From the NCBI GenBank assembly GCA_020252385.1, contig JADCDC010000514.1, positions 1-7,107 of the forward strand: a DNA stretch of 7,107 bases, written 5' to 3'. Below, one piece after another: positions 1 through 6,356 of the stretch. The number at the start of each line of letters is the position of its first letter. The first letter of the stretch is position 1. This stretch comes from Aestuariivirga sp. GTDB lineage: Bacteria; Pseudomonadota; Alphaproteobacteria; Rhizobiales; Aestuariivirgaceae. The notes under the pieces were generated by a model. That model did not search any database. It was not told where the DNA came from and saw nothing but the letters and a program-made list of their open reading frames with translations. The position numbers and the translations under genes are program-made.

Positions 1-564
1 CTCGTCAAGCAGGCGCAGCCGACAGAGCGCGTGGTGCCGATCAGCGCGCGCGAGTTGCTGCGCGGCGGCGGTGAGACACCGGCGGAATCTCAGGCAGCAC
101 TCGCCGTCAGGCCGCAGCCGGTGGCGCCCGCACAACCCTCCGGCCCCGCGACGCGCGCCTACTCGACCTTCCAGGACCTTCTGGCGCTTGCCGCCGAGAA
201 GCGCGACATCAAGCTGAAATCCGATCTCGAAAGCCTGGTGCGGCCGATCCGCGTCTCGCCCGGCCAGTTCGAACTTGCCCTCGAACCGAGCGCCAGCCCT
301 GGCCTCCCCGGCGAGATCGCCCGCAAGCTCGAGGCCTTCACCGGCATGCGCTGGCTGGTCATGGTGGCGAAGGAGGGGGGCGAGAAGCCCATCTCCCGCC
401 AGCGCCAGGAAAGCAAGGACAGCCTGTTCATCCTGGCGCGCGAACATCCTGACGTGCAGGCGGTGCTGAAGCGCTTCCCCGGTGCGGAGATCATCGACGT
501 CAAGGAACCGGACAACCCGATCCTTCCCCCCAGCATGAGCGAGAATGATGAAGAACCTCGGTGA
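1..564 (+). CDS. dnaX: DNA polymerase III subunit tau/gamma, C-terminal part (5' end outside window)
   Basis: The reading frame is open from the first base and runs to TGA at 562-564, giving the last 187 residues of a longer protein. A low-complexity Pro/Ala/Gln linker (roughly residues 20-55 of the fragment) precedes a compact domain that starts at FQDLLALAAEKRDIKL and ends near FPGAEIIDVKEPD. This is the pattern of the alphaproteobacterial DnaX C-terminal domain, which in tau binds the polymerase alpha subunit; the ATPase clamp-loader domains would lie upstream and are not seen. The assignment is strengthened by the next two genes, ybaB and recR, which follow dnaX in many bacteria. The 3' end overlaps ybaB by 17-20 bases, so the genes are very likely co-transcribed and translationally coupled. 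The frame has no internal ATG start that would make it a complete gene. Confidence 0.9.
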   Translation, partial: LVKQAQPTERVVPISARELLRGGGETPAESQAALAVRPQPVAPAQPSGPATRAYSTFQDLLALAAEKRDIKLKSDLESLVRPIRVSPGQFELALEPSASPGLPGEIARKLEAFTGMRWLVMVAKEGGEKPISRQRQESKDSLFILAREHPDVQAVLKRFPGAEIIDVKEPDNPILPPSMSENDEEPR

Positions 565-871
565 CATGATGAAGCAGGTCCAGGCCATGCAGAGCCGCAT
601 GGCCGAGATGCAGGCGAAACTCGAGCAGGCCACGGTGGTGGGTCAGTCGGGCGGCGGCCTCGTCAAGGTGACGCTCTCCGGCAAGGGCGTCATGACCAAG
701 CTCGACCTCGACCCGTCGCTGCTGAAGCCCGAGGAGAAGGAGATCCTCGAGGACCTGATCCTCGCCGCCCACAGCGACGCCAAGGCCAAGGCCGAGGCGA
801 TGATGGCGGCCGAGATGCAGTCGGTGACTGGCGGATTGCCGCTGCCGCCCGGGTTCAAGCTGCCCTTCTGA
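545..871 (+). CDS. ybaB: YbaB/EbfC family nucleoid-associated DNA-binding protein
   Basis: A 108-residue protein of the usual family length. The N-terminal helix (MMKNLGDMMKQVQAMQSRM, then a Glu/Gln-rich stretch) is followed by the hallmark GGGLVKVTLSGKG strand region and LDPSLL, and it ends in the diagnostic LPPGFKLPF. Family members form tweezer-like homodimers that bind DNA and help organise the nucleoid; the gene is almost always beside recR. Two ATGs stand in tandem at 545 and 548. The only Shine-Dalgarno-like bases (AGCGAG, 538-543) give a better distance to 548, so the true protein may start one residue later. The gene begins inside the end of dnaX and its TGA overlaps the recR ATG (TGATG), so all three are probably coupled in translation. 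Confidence 0.93.
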   Translation: MMKNLGDMMKQVQAMQSRMAEMQAKLEQATVVGQSGGGLVKVTLSGKGVMTKLDLDPSLLKPEEKEILEDLILAAHSDAKAKAEAMMAAEMQSVTGGLPLPPGFKLPF

Positions 872-1476
872 TGTCGCGCCGCACCACCGGCCCAGAGATC
901 GAGCGCCTGATCCAGCTCCTGGCAAAGCTGCCGGGACTGGGCCCCCGCTCGGCTCGCCGCGCGGCACTCTTCCTGATCAAGAACCGCGAGCGCCTGCTGG
1001 TGCCCCTCGCCTCCGCCATGGCCGAGGCGCGCGACAAGGTGACCGTCTGTTCCGAATGCGGCAACGTCGACACCATCGATCCCTGCACGCTCTGCACCGA
1101 TCCCCGGCGTGACCGCTCGATCATCTGCGTGGTGGAGGAGGTGGGCGATCTCTGGGCGCTGGAGCGCGCGGGGGCGTGGAGCGGCCTCTATCATGTGCTG
1201 GGCGGCACGCTTTCGGCGATCGAGGGCATCCGGCCGGAAGACCTCAGCGTCGGTCCGCTCATCGATCGCGCCGGCCAGGGCGGCGTCAAGGAAGTCGTGC
1301 TGGCGCTGAATGCCACCGTCGAGGGCCAGACCACGGCGCATTACATCACCGAGCGGCTGAAGGGCTTGGGCATCGCCACCTCCCGCCTCGCCCATGGCGT
1401 GCCGGTCGGGGGCGAACTCGACTACCTCGACGAGGGCACGCTGACCCAGGCGATCAGGGCGAGACGGCCCCTCTAG
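871..1476 (+). CDS. recR: Recombination mediator protein RecR
   Basis: A 201-residue protein matching RecR in length and domain order. An N-terminal helix-hairpin-helix (LAKLPGLGPRSARRAA, residues 18-32) is followed by a C4 zinc finger with cysteines at 60, 63, 72 and 75 (CSEC and CTLC). A Toprim domain starts at SIICVVEEVGD with acidic residues E89/E90 and D93, and the C-terminal segment carries GGELDYLDEGTL. RecR works with RecO (and RecF) to load RecA onto gapped single-stranded DNA during recombinational repair. The start overlaps the ybaB stop codon by one base, which points to coupled translation and decides the start. A short GC stem (1466-1481) covers the stop codon but lacks a T tract. 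Confidence 0.96.
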   Translation: MSRRTTGPEIERLIQLLAKLPGLGPRSARRAALFLIKNRERLLVPLASAMAEARDKVTVCSECGNVDTIDPCTLCTDPRRDRSIICVVEEVGDLWALERAGAWSGLYHVLGGTLSAIEGIRPEDLSVGPLIDRAGQGGVKEVVLALNATVEGQTTAHYITERLKGLGIATSRLAHGVPVGGELDYLDEGTLTQAIRARRPL

Positions 1477-1590
1477 GGGTCAGTCGTGCCGCCCGATCTC
1501 GATCCGGCATTAAACTTCCGCAATCCGGGCACATCCGCCTTGATTGGTCCGGAGCCCTTCCCAAATTCGAGACTGTAGATCTCAATTGAT

Positions 1591-1597
1591 GAGGAGG
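1591..1597 (+). promoter_or_regulatory. Strong ribosome binding site of the PepSY-like gene
   Basis: GAGGAGG lies four bases before the ATG at 1602. It is the strongest Shine-Dalgarno sequence in the window and settles the start of the small exported protein. The hexamer GGAGGA (1593-1598) is also an exact complement of the UCCUCC present in the two small RNAs at 6357-6780, as any strong site of this type would be. Confidence 0.75.
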
Positions 1598-1601
1598 AAT
1601 C

Positions 1602-1859
1602 ATGAGGACCGCTGCCGTTGCCTTCACCCTTGCTGCCACGCTGCTTTCTGCGCCTGCCTTTGCATATGAGCGGGATGCCACGCGGGCCGAGCGCGACAGG
1701 GTGGTGCAGCACCTCACCAAGGAGGGCTATACCCGCATCGCCGACGTCGATGTGGTGAATGGGCGGTTCGAGGTTGACGCCAGATCGCGGTCAGGCGCTG
1801 ACGTCGATTTGATCCTCAACATGAAAACCCTGAACGTCATCCGGGAGAATCCGTCGTAA
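1602..1859 (+). CDS. Small exported PepSY-like protein
   Basis: An 85-residue protein with a clear signal peptide: a basic start (MR), a hydrophobic core at residues 4-17 and an AFA|YE signal peptidase I site after residue 21. The mature part of about 64 residues has a helix (ATRAERDRVVQHLTKEGY) followed by two strands (RIADVDVVNGRFEVDAR and ADVDLILNMKTLNVI). This is the helix-strand-strand layout of PepSY-type domains found in small periplasmic proteins and peptidase propeptides. The start is fixed by a strong ribosome binding site, GAGGAGG at 1591-1597. The gene lies 125 bases after recR, in the same direction, and converges with rmuC, leaving only 18 bases between stop codons. Its function is unknown; a calcium- or metal-handling or protease-inhibitory role is only a family guess. 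Confidence 0.8.
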   Translation: MRTAAVAFTLAATLLSAPAFAYERDATRAERDRVVQHLTKEGYTRIADVDVVNGRFEVDARSRSGADVDLILNMKTLNVIRENPS

Positions 1860-1877
1860 TCGGTTCGGGTCCCGCGC

Positions 1878-2990
1878 TCAGCCGCGCTCCACGAGCCTGG
1901 GCTGGGCCACGGCGGCGGGTGCGGGCGTCTCTTCAAGGTCGAGGCTCTCGATCCTGCCCGCACGCCTGGTGATCTTCTCCGCCGAGACACCGAGCTTCTC
2001 GAGATCGGCAGCCGCCGCGCCGAAGTGCTTCTGGAGGTCGCCGACGCGCTCCTTCAACCGCGCGACGTCTTCGAGGAGCCGCGTCACCTCGTGCTTGATG
2101 AGGCCCGCCTGTTCGCGCATGCGGGCGTCCTTGAAGATCGCCTGCAGCGTCTGCACCAGCAGCATCAGCACATTGGGCGAAGCGATGATGACGCGCGCCC
2201 GGTGCGCCTTCTGGATCACGTCGTCGAATTTCTCGTAGAGCTCCGCATAGATGGACTCCGAGGGCACGAACATGATGGCGGTCTCATGGGTCTCGCCGCT
2301 GATCAGGTATTTCTCGGCAATGTCCCGGACGTGCTTCAGGATATCGCCCCTGAGCCGCGCCTCCGCGTTGCGGGTCTCGTTCTCTCCGCTTGCGGACTTG
2401 AGCGCGTTGAAGGCTTCAAGGGGGAACTTGGCGTCGATCACCAGCTTCACGCCCGAATCGGGAAGCGAGACGAGGCAGTCGGGCCGCGTGCCGTTGCTGA
2501 GGGTGCCCTGGAAGGCGTAGGCGGATGCATGCAGCCCGTCGCGGATGATCGCCTCCATGCGCGCCTGGCCATAGGCGCCGCGCGCCTGCTTGTTGGAGAG
2601 GATGTCCTTCAGGCCCAGCATCTCGTTCGACAGGGCCTCGATGTTCTTCTGCGCGGCATCGATGACGGCAAGCCGCTCGCCCAGCTGCTTCAGCGACTGG
2701 CCGGTGCGCTCCGCGACCATGTCGAGCCTCTCGTCGAGCGACGAGGCGAGATGCATCTGCGAGCCTTGAGTCTGCTCGATCAGCCCCTTCAGGGTGCCGG
2801 AGAGTTCGGCGATCCGGTATTCGAGCTCCGCCGTGCGCCTGAGCCCGGCCTGCCGGTTCGCCTGTGCGCGCCAGGAGAGCACCACAGCCGCCATCAGCAG
2901 CAGCAGCGCGAAGATCGCCATGGCAATCAGGGCATCGAGCAGGGTGACGGGGTTGCCGCCGATCTCGAGGAGGGCGCGGTCGAGGTCCAT
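1878..2990 (-). CDS. rmuC: DNA recombination protein RmuC homologue
   Basis: A 370-residue protein. A hydrophobic helix at residues 18-39 anchors it in the inner membrane, and a long coiled-coil region (about 42-130) follows. The conserved RmuC domain contains ARGAYGQARMEAIIRDGL (136-153), RPDCLVSLP (169-177), VKLVIDAKFPLEAF (181-194; D186-A-K188, resembling the PD-(D/E)xK nuclease fold proposed for the family) and MFVPSESIYAEL (240-251). Its C-terminus is a second coiled coil plus a Pro/Ala tail. RmuC homologues limit rearrangements at inverted repeats; the enzymatic activity remains poorly defined. The protein is shorter than the E. coli version (about 475 residues), as is common in alphaproteobacteria. 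The start at 2990 puts the membrane helix at the expected place, although the Shine-Dalgarno match upstream is weak. It converges with the PepSY-like gene. Confidence 0.93.
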   Translation of the reverse strand: MDLDRALLEIGGNPVTLLDALIAMAIFALLLLMAAVVLSWRAQANRQAGLRRTAELEYRIAELSGTLKGLIEQTQGSQMHLASSLDERLDMVAERTGQSLKQLGERLAVIDAAQKNIEALSNEMLGLKDILSNKQARGAYGQARMEAIIRDGLHASAYAFQGTLSNGTRPDCLVSLPDSGVKLVIDAKFPLEAFNALKSASGENETRNAEARLRGDILKHVRDIAEKYLISGETHETAIMFVPSESIYAELYEKFDDVIQKAHRARVIIASPNVLMLLVQTLQAIFKDARMREQAGLIKHEVTRLLEDVARLKERVGDLQKHFGAAAADLEKLGVSAEKITRRAGRIESLDLEETPAPAAVAQPRLVERG

Positions 2991-3289
2991 GGCCAGAAGC
3001 CTAGACCGATTCGCCTTCCCAAAAGTAAGTGGCCCGTCCGTACCGGCAGGGTACGAACGGGCCGATGGCCTTCACGACTCGGGACGGCGACAGGAGCCAT
3101 GCTGGCCAAACTGTTTTGTTGGCCGTCAACGGTGATGGAGAATGGATGTTCCCGATCCTGTCAGGAAACTGCCGAACCCCACCGACTGCCCACGACCGAA
3201 AAGATGACAGCCAATCCCGGCTGCAACTGGGGCGATCCGTGGCGATTTCGGGGCCAAATGGATTTCGGCCCGCCATACTGTTACTGGAT
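2991..3289. other. Intergenic stretch between rmuC and the 45-residue ORF
   Basis: No convincing gene is seen here on either strand: open frames exist, but their products are low in recognisable features and lack ribosome binding sites. Besides the hairpin at 3031-3063, there is a smaller inverted repeat (GGCCAA at 3104-3109 with TTGGCC at 3119-3124). The rmuC promoter is presumably within this stretch on the - strand, but I cannot place a convincing -35/-10 pair. Confidence 0.5.
3031..3063 (-). terminator. Large hairpin upstream of rmuC, possible - strand terminator or leader structure
   Basis: Two 14-base arms, GGCCCGTCCGTACC (3031-3044) and GGTACGAACGGGCC (3050-3063), pair at 13 of 14 positions around a 5-base loop; the single mismatch is in the middle. 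Read on the - strand, the stem is followed by ACTTACTTTT, a broken T tract, so it could end a transcript coming from the 45-residue ORF or pip. It lies 41 bases before the rmuC start and could instead be a structure in the rmuC leader or a dispersed palindromic repeat. No T tract follows it on the + strand. Confidence 0.45.
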
Positions 3290-3427
3290 CTACTGAGCGG
3301 CCTTGCCCTTGCGGGAGGGGGCCGGCGAGAAGGTGCGCGCAGTCATGTCATTGCGTTCTGTCAGGAAAAGCGACAGGCCCCTCGTCAGGCCGTCAGCAAA
3401 GTCACGCATTGCGGAAAACACGATCAT
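3290..3427 (-). CDS. Probable small protein of 45 residues, unknown function
   Basis: An ORF too short for usual length cut-offs, from ATG at 3427 to TAG at 3290-3292. The product starts MIVFSAMRDFADGLTRGL and ends in a basic, proline-containing tail (SPAPSRKGKAAQ). The first 24 residues could form an amphipathic helix; there is no clear signal peptide or membrane segment. Support for coding: GAGG (3434-3437) stands 6 bases before the ATG, and 34 of 45 codons end in G or C, as expected for genes in this genome. It lies 108 bases downstream of pip on the same strand, and a hairpin at 3031-3063 could end its transcript. A 12-codon ORF (3440-3478, -) ends just before its ribosome binding site, a leader-like arrangement that may be chance. 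I do not recognise a family. Confidence 0.5.
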   Translation of the reverse strand: MIVFSAMRDFADGLTRGLSLFLTERNDMTARTFSPAPSRKGKAAQ

Positions 3428-3535
3428 TGGTTGCCTCGTTCAGGTGAAACTGGTGTTCTGTTCTTGTTGGCGCTCCATATGGCAGCCGATTGTGAACAGA
3501 TTGCAGCATCACCACCACCATGACGACAGTACCAG

Positions 3536-4501
3536 CTATGCGTTATTCGCATGGCGAAAGCGGTCGGTCGCCTGCACCAGCGCGTCGGTGATGCCAGGCT
3601 CGGTGGCCGTATGGCCCGCGTCCGGAACCATGATGAACGTCGCTTCGGGCCAGGCCTTGTGCAATTCCCAAGCGGTCATCGGTGGTGTCACGACGTCATA
3701 GCGGCCCTGGATGATGACCCCGGGGATCGGCTTCAGCCGGAACGCGTCGGCCAGCAACTGCCCATCTTCCCGGAAGAAGCCGCCATTGACGAAGTAGTGG
3801 CATTCGATGCGGGCGAAGGCCAGGGCGAAGCGTTCCGACCCGAATTCGCCGACACGCTTCTCATCCGGCAGCAGCGACAGGGTGGCGCCCTCCCACTGGC
3901 TCCAGGCCCTGGCGCAGGACAGCCGTTCTTCCGCATCGGGCCCGGTGAGCCGGCGATGATAGGCCGTCAGCAGGTCGTGGCGTTCGTCGGTTGGGATGGG
4001 GGCGATGAAGGCCTCCCAGGCCTCCGGAAACAGGGCGTCCGCCCCCTGCTGGTAGAACCAGCGGATCTCGCTTTGCCGCAGCGTGAAAATCCCGCGCACG
4101 ATGAGTTCCGTCACCCGCTCCGGATGGGTTTCGGCATAGGCGAGCGCCAGTGTCGAGCCCCAGGACCCTCCCACCACTTGCCAGCGGTCGATCCGGAGAT
4201 GGCGGCGGAGCGTCTCGATGTCGTCGACGAGATGCCAGGTGGTGTTGTCCTCGAGTGCTGCATGCGGGGTGGACTGGCCGCAGCCGCGCTGGTCGAAGAG
4301 CACGATGCGGTAGGCGTCCGGATCGTGCATCTGCCGGAGGAAGGGCGAGATGCCGCCGCCCGGGCCTCCGTGCAGCACCAGCGCCGGCTTTCCTGCCGGA
4401 TTGCCGCACTCCTCGAAATAGATTTCATGCAGCGCCGACACCCGCAGCCTTCCGCGGCTGTAGGGTTGCAGTTCCGGATAGAATGTCCGCCTCTGGCTCA
4501 T
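3536..4501 (-). CDS. pip: Prolyl aminopeptidase (proline iminopeptidase), peptidase family S33
   Basis: A 321-residue alpha/beta hydrolase that removes N-terminal proline from peptides in the cytoplasm. The sequence shows the oxyanion-hole motif HGGPGGG (44-50), the family signature DQRGCGQS (70-77), the nucleophile elbow GGSWGS with Ser113, the acid in GRYDVVTPP (Asp269) and the base in DAGHTATEPG (His297). W203-E204 and E233 (ECHYF) correspond to the glutamates that bind the free amino group of the substrate in characterised members. Length and motif spacing are those of a complete enzyme. The ATG at 4501 is preferred because an AGGAA ribosome binding site lies about 10 bases upstream and the conserved N-terminus (RRTFYPELQPY) follows at once; the frame stays open further upstream but would run antisense through mscL. 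It is divergent from mscL, with 99 bases between start codons. Confidence 0.95.
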   Translation of the reverse strand: MSQRRTFYPELQPYSRGRLRVSALHEIYFEECGNPAGKPALVLHGGPGGGISPFLRQMHDPDAYRIVLFDQRGCGQSTPHAALEDNTTWHLVDDIETLRRHLRIDRWQVVGGSWGSTLALAYAETHPERVTELIVRGIFTLRQSEIRWFYQQGADALFPEAWEAFIAPIPTDERHDLLTAYHRRLTGPDAEERLSCARAWSQWEGATLSLLPDEKRVGEFGSERFALAFARIECHYFVNGGFFREDGQLLADAFRLKPIPGVIIQGRYDVVTPPMTAWELHKAWPEATFIMVPDAGHTATEPGITDALVQATDRFRHANNA

Positions 4502-4586
4502 TCGAAACGTTTTCCTCGCATGGATTCGCTTGAGGCTTTTGCCAGAAGCCGGTTGATCCGGTAATGGGGCAGGTGAGTTTCGGAAC

Positions 4587-4592
4587 AAGGGG
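4587..4592 (+). promoter_or_regulatory. Ribosome binding site that decides the mscL start
   Basis: AAGGGG ends eight bases before the ATG at 4601. A GTG at 4592 is in frame but overlaps this site, so the ATG is the likely start; the family N-terminus (MWQEFKSFAFKGN) agrees with it. Confidence 0.65.
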
Positions 4593-4600
4593 TGGTTCAC

Positions 4601-5011
4601 ATGTGGCAAGAGTTCAAGTCCTTCGCCTTCAAGGGCAATGCCTTCGACCTGGCGATCGGCGTCATCATCGGCGCCGCCTTCAGCCGGATCGTGGACGGCA
4701 TCGTCAACCTGCTGATCATGCCGATCATCGGCGCCGCCACGGGCGGCCTCAACTTCGACAACTACTTCCTTCCGCTGTCCTCGAACGTCACCGCCACGAA
4801 CCTGGTGGAAGCCCAGAAACAGGGCGCGGTGCTGGGCTATGGCGCCTTCATCACCATCGTGGTCAATTTCCTGATCGTGGCCTTCGTGCTGTTCCAGCTG
4901 GTGAAAGTCGCCAATCGCATGAAGAAGGCAGAACCGCCGCCGGTGCCGGTGCTGTCCAAGACCGAGGAGCTCCTCGCCGAGATCCGCGACGCCATCAAGG
5001 CGAAGGGCTGA
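4601..5011 (+). CDS. mscL: Large-conductance mechanosensitive channel MscL
   Basis: A 136-residue inner-membrane protein. It opens a wide pore when membrane tension rises and releases solutes on hypo-osmotic shock. The N-terminal amphipathic helix (MWQEFKSFAFKGNAFDLAIG) carries the family signature that leads into TM1 (about 15-45, with the Gly/Ala-rich GVIIGAAFSRIVDGIVN gate region). A periplasmic loop (46-76, with NFDNYFLPL) precedes TM2 (about 77-103), and a charged cytoplasmic helix at 119-135 (SKTEELLAEIRDAI) bundles the subunits of the pentamer. All parts of the family are present and the length is normal. The start at 4601 has a well-spaced AAGGGG. The aminotransferase ATG follows its stop after only 10 bases, so the two may share a transcript. 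Regulation is not evident from the 99-base region shared with pip. Confidence 0.96.
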   Translation: MWQEFKSFAFKGNAFDLAIGVIIGAAFSRIVDGIVNLLIMPIIGAATGGLNFDNYFLPLSSNVTATNLVEAQKQGAVLGYGAFITIVVNFLIVAFVLFQLVKVANRMKKAEPPPVPVLSKTEELLAEIRDAIKAKG

Positions 5012-5021
5012 CGCCATCCGC

Positions 5022-6215
5022 ATGGCGCCCGACCAGATCCTCGCCGCGATCACGCCGCAGGCCCGCAACGAACCGGACAGCGGCATCGTCAAGGCCGCCA
5101 TGTATGGCTTCACCGTGCCGGGCGTGATCCCGCTGTGGGCGGGCGAGGGCAATCTCGCGACACCTGAGGCCTTCACGCGCGCCGCGGTGGAGGCCCTCCA
5201 GGGCGGGGAGACCTTCTACACCTGGCAGCGCGGCATTCCGGAGCTCAGGCAGGCGCTGGCGCGCTACCATGAGCGGACGTTCGGGCGGCCGTTCTCGGAG
5301 GAGAATTTCTTCGTCACCTCGGGCGGCATGCAGGCGATCCAGACCGCCGTGCAAATGATTGCGGGGGAGGGTGACGAGATCATCATCCCGACCCCCGCCT
5401 GGCCCAACTACGCCGGCACGCTGCGCATCCTGGGCTCACGCCCGGTCGAGGTGGCGATGGACTTCCGCAACGGGCGCTGGACCCTCGACCTCGACCGGCT
5501 GTTCGACGCGATCACCCCGCGCACCCGCGCCATCGCGTTGAACTCGCCGTCGAATCCGGTGGGCTGGACAGCCTCCCGCGAGGAGCTGGTCGCGGTCCGC
5601 GATGCCTGCCGCAGGCACGGGCTGTGGATCCTGGGCGACGAGGTCTATTCGCGCTTCTTCTATGGCGAGGCGGGTGAGACGCGGGCCCCCTCCTTCCTCG
5701 ACATCTGCGAGGACGAGGAGCAACTGCTGCTCGCCAACACCTTCTCCAAGAACTGGGCGATGACCGGCTGGCGCGTCGGCTGGCTGCAGGCGCCCCGGGC
5801 GCTCGGACCGGCGATCGAACGTATCATCCAGGTGAACACCAGTGGCACCCCTGCCTTCCTGCAGCGCGGCTGTGTTGCCGCACTGGACCAAGGCGATGAT
5901 TTCCTTGCCAAACAGGTTGCCATGGCGCGTGAGCGCCGGGACCTGGCGATGGCCACCCTCTCCAGCCTTCCGGGCATCCGCTTCGAGGTGCCGAAGGGCG
6001 CCTTCTATTTGTTCTTTGGAATCGAGGGCATGCGCGATTCGGCCGCCACGGTGCGCCGGTTGATCGACGAGGCGAAGGTGGGTTTCGCGCCGGGGGGCAC
6101 CTTCGGCCCCGGCGGGGAGGGCTTCCTGCGCATGTGCTACCTGAAGGACCGCGACAAGCTTGAGGAGGCGCTGCGGCGCTTCGCGGAGTGGATGGGGAAC
6201 AAGCAGGCGGCCTGA
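5022..6215 (+). CDS. PLP-dependent class I/II aminotransferase
   Basis: A 397-residue fold-type I aminotransferase. Visible landmarks: SGGMQAIQ (100-107, phosphate cup); NSPSNPVG (174-181) with Asn178 next to the cofactor ring; GDEVYSRF (205-212) with Asp206, which binds the pyridine nitrogen; SKNWAMTGWRVGW (242-254) with Lys243 forming the Schiff base and Arg251 binding PLP phosphate; and GFLRMCY (367-373) with Arg370, expected to hold the substrate alpha-carboxylate. The overall pattern is that of aspartate/branched aminotransferases of the AAT_I group, but the amino-acid specificity cannot be read from sequence. The start at 5022 gives the normal N-terminus; its ribosome binding site is poor (AAGGG about 14 bases away, inside the mscL end), so coupling to mscL translation is likely. 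An ATG at 5100 would cut into the conserved N-terminal region. Confidence 0.93.
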   Translation: MAPDQILAAITPQARNEPDSGIVKAAMYGFTVPGVIPLWAGEGNLATPEAFTRAAVEALQGGETFYTWQRGIPELRQALARYHERTFGRPFSEENFFVTSGGMQAIQTAVQMIAGEGDEIIIPTPAWPNYAGTLRILGSRPVEVAMDFRNGRWTLDLDRLFDAITPRTRAIALNSPSNPVGWTASREELVAVRDACRRHGLWILGDEVYSRFFYGEAGETRAPSFLDICEDEEQLLLANTFSKNWAMTGWRVGWLQAPRALGPAIERIIQVNTSGTPAFLQRGCVAALDQGDDFLAKQVAMARERRDLAMATLSSLPGIRFEVPKGAFYLFFGIEGMRDSAATVRRLIDEAKVGFAPGGTFGPGGEGFLRMCYLKDRDKLEEALRRFAEWMGNKQAA

Positions 6216-6238
6216 CCTGCCTAATTTCTGGGCTCTTG

Positions 6239-6247
6239 ATTGCATAA
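6239..6247 (+). promoter_or_regulatory. Candidate upstream activator element, copy 1
   Basis: ATTGCATAA lies 92 bases before the -24 element of the first sigma-54 promoter and 63 bases before its IHF site. The second unit has ATTGCACAA at almost the same distance from its IHF site (64 bases). Sigma-54 promoters need an enhancer-bound activator at about this range, so this shared element is a candidate. It is flanked by a GGGCT...AGCCC dyad (6230-6234, 6248-6252). It does not match the NtrC or NifA consensus well, so the activator is unknown. Confidence 0.35.
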
Positions 6248-6301
6248 AGCCCCCGCAGGCGTAACCCACCGCCATCACTGCCGTTTCAGAGAGCATAAAT
6301 A

Positions 6302-6314
6302 TATCAAATACTTA
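6302..6314 (+). promoter_or_regulatory. IHF binding site, copy 1
   Basis: TATCAAATACTTA matches every fixed position of the IHF consensus WATCAA-N4-TTR. It is centred about 49 bases before the predicted RNA start, between the candidate activator element and the sigma-54 promoter, where IHF normally bends DNA to bring the activator to the polymerase. The surrounding bases (6293-6314) are A+T-rich, unlike the neighbouring genes. Confidence 0.65.
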
Positions 6315-6330
6315 ACGGACATCGGCCAAC

Positions 6331-6345
6331 TGGCACCGAGCTTGC
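6331..6345 (+). promoter_or_regulatory. Sigma-54 (RpoN) promoter of small RNA 1
   Basis: TGGCAC at 6331-6336 and TTGC at 6342-6345 give the exact -24/-12 spacing, with the invariant GG (6332-6333) and GC (6344-6345) 10 bases apart. The expected start of transcription, 12 bases beyond the -12 C, is near 6357. This is right at the beginning of the block that is conserved between the two RNA copies, which supports the call independently. Confidence 0.8.
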
Positions 6346-6356
6346 GAGGCATGGTT

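Noticed and set aside
1466..1481. GC hairpin over the recR stop codon as a terminator
   Set aside because: Only six pairs including a wobble, and no T tract follows; too weak to call.
2025..3296. 423-codon + strand open frame antisense to rmuC
   Set aside because: It is a shadow of the real rmuC frame in G+C-rich DNA; no recognisable domain and no ribosome binding site.
3505..3523. CATCACCACCACCAT resembling a His-tag, near a CATATG (3476-3481) resembling a cloning junction
   Set aside because: The surrounding sequence is not from any vector I recognise, no start or linker fits, and the stretch is downstream of pip in ordinary intergenic DNA.
4520..4562. Inverted repeats GGCTT/AAGCC and CCGG-TTGAT-CCGG between pip and mscL as an operator
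   Set aside because: Arms are only four to five bases and common in G+C-rich DNA; no promoter could be placed with them.
4502..5176. Long open frame on the - strand extending pip upstream by 225 codons
   Set aside because: It runs antisense through mscL and into the aminotransferase; the product is Asp/His/Gly-rich shadow sequence, and Pip homologues begin at about the ATG at 4501.
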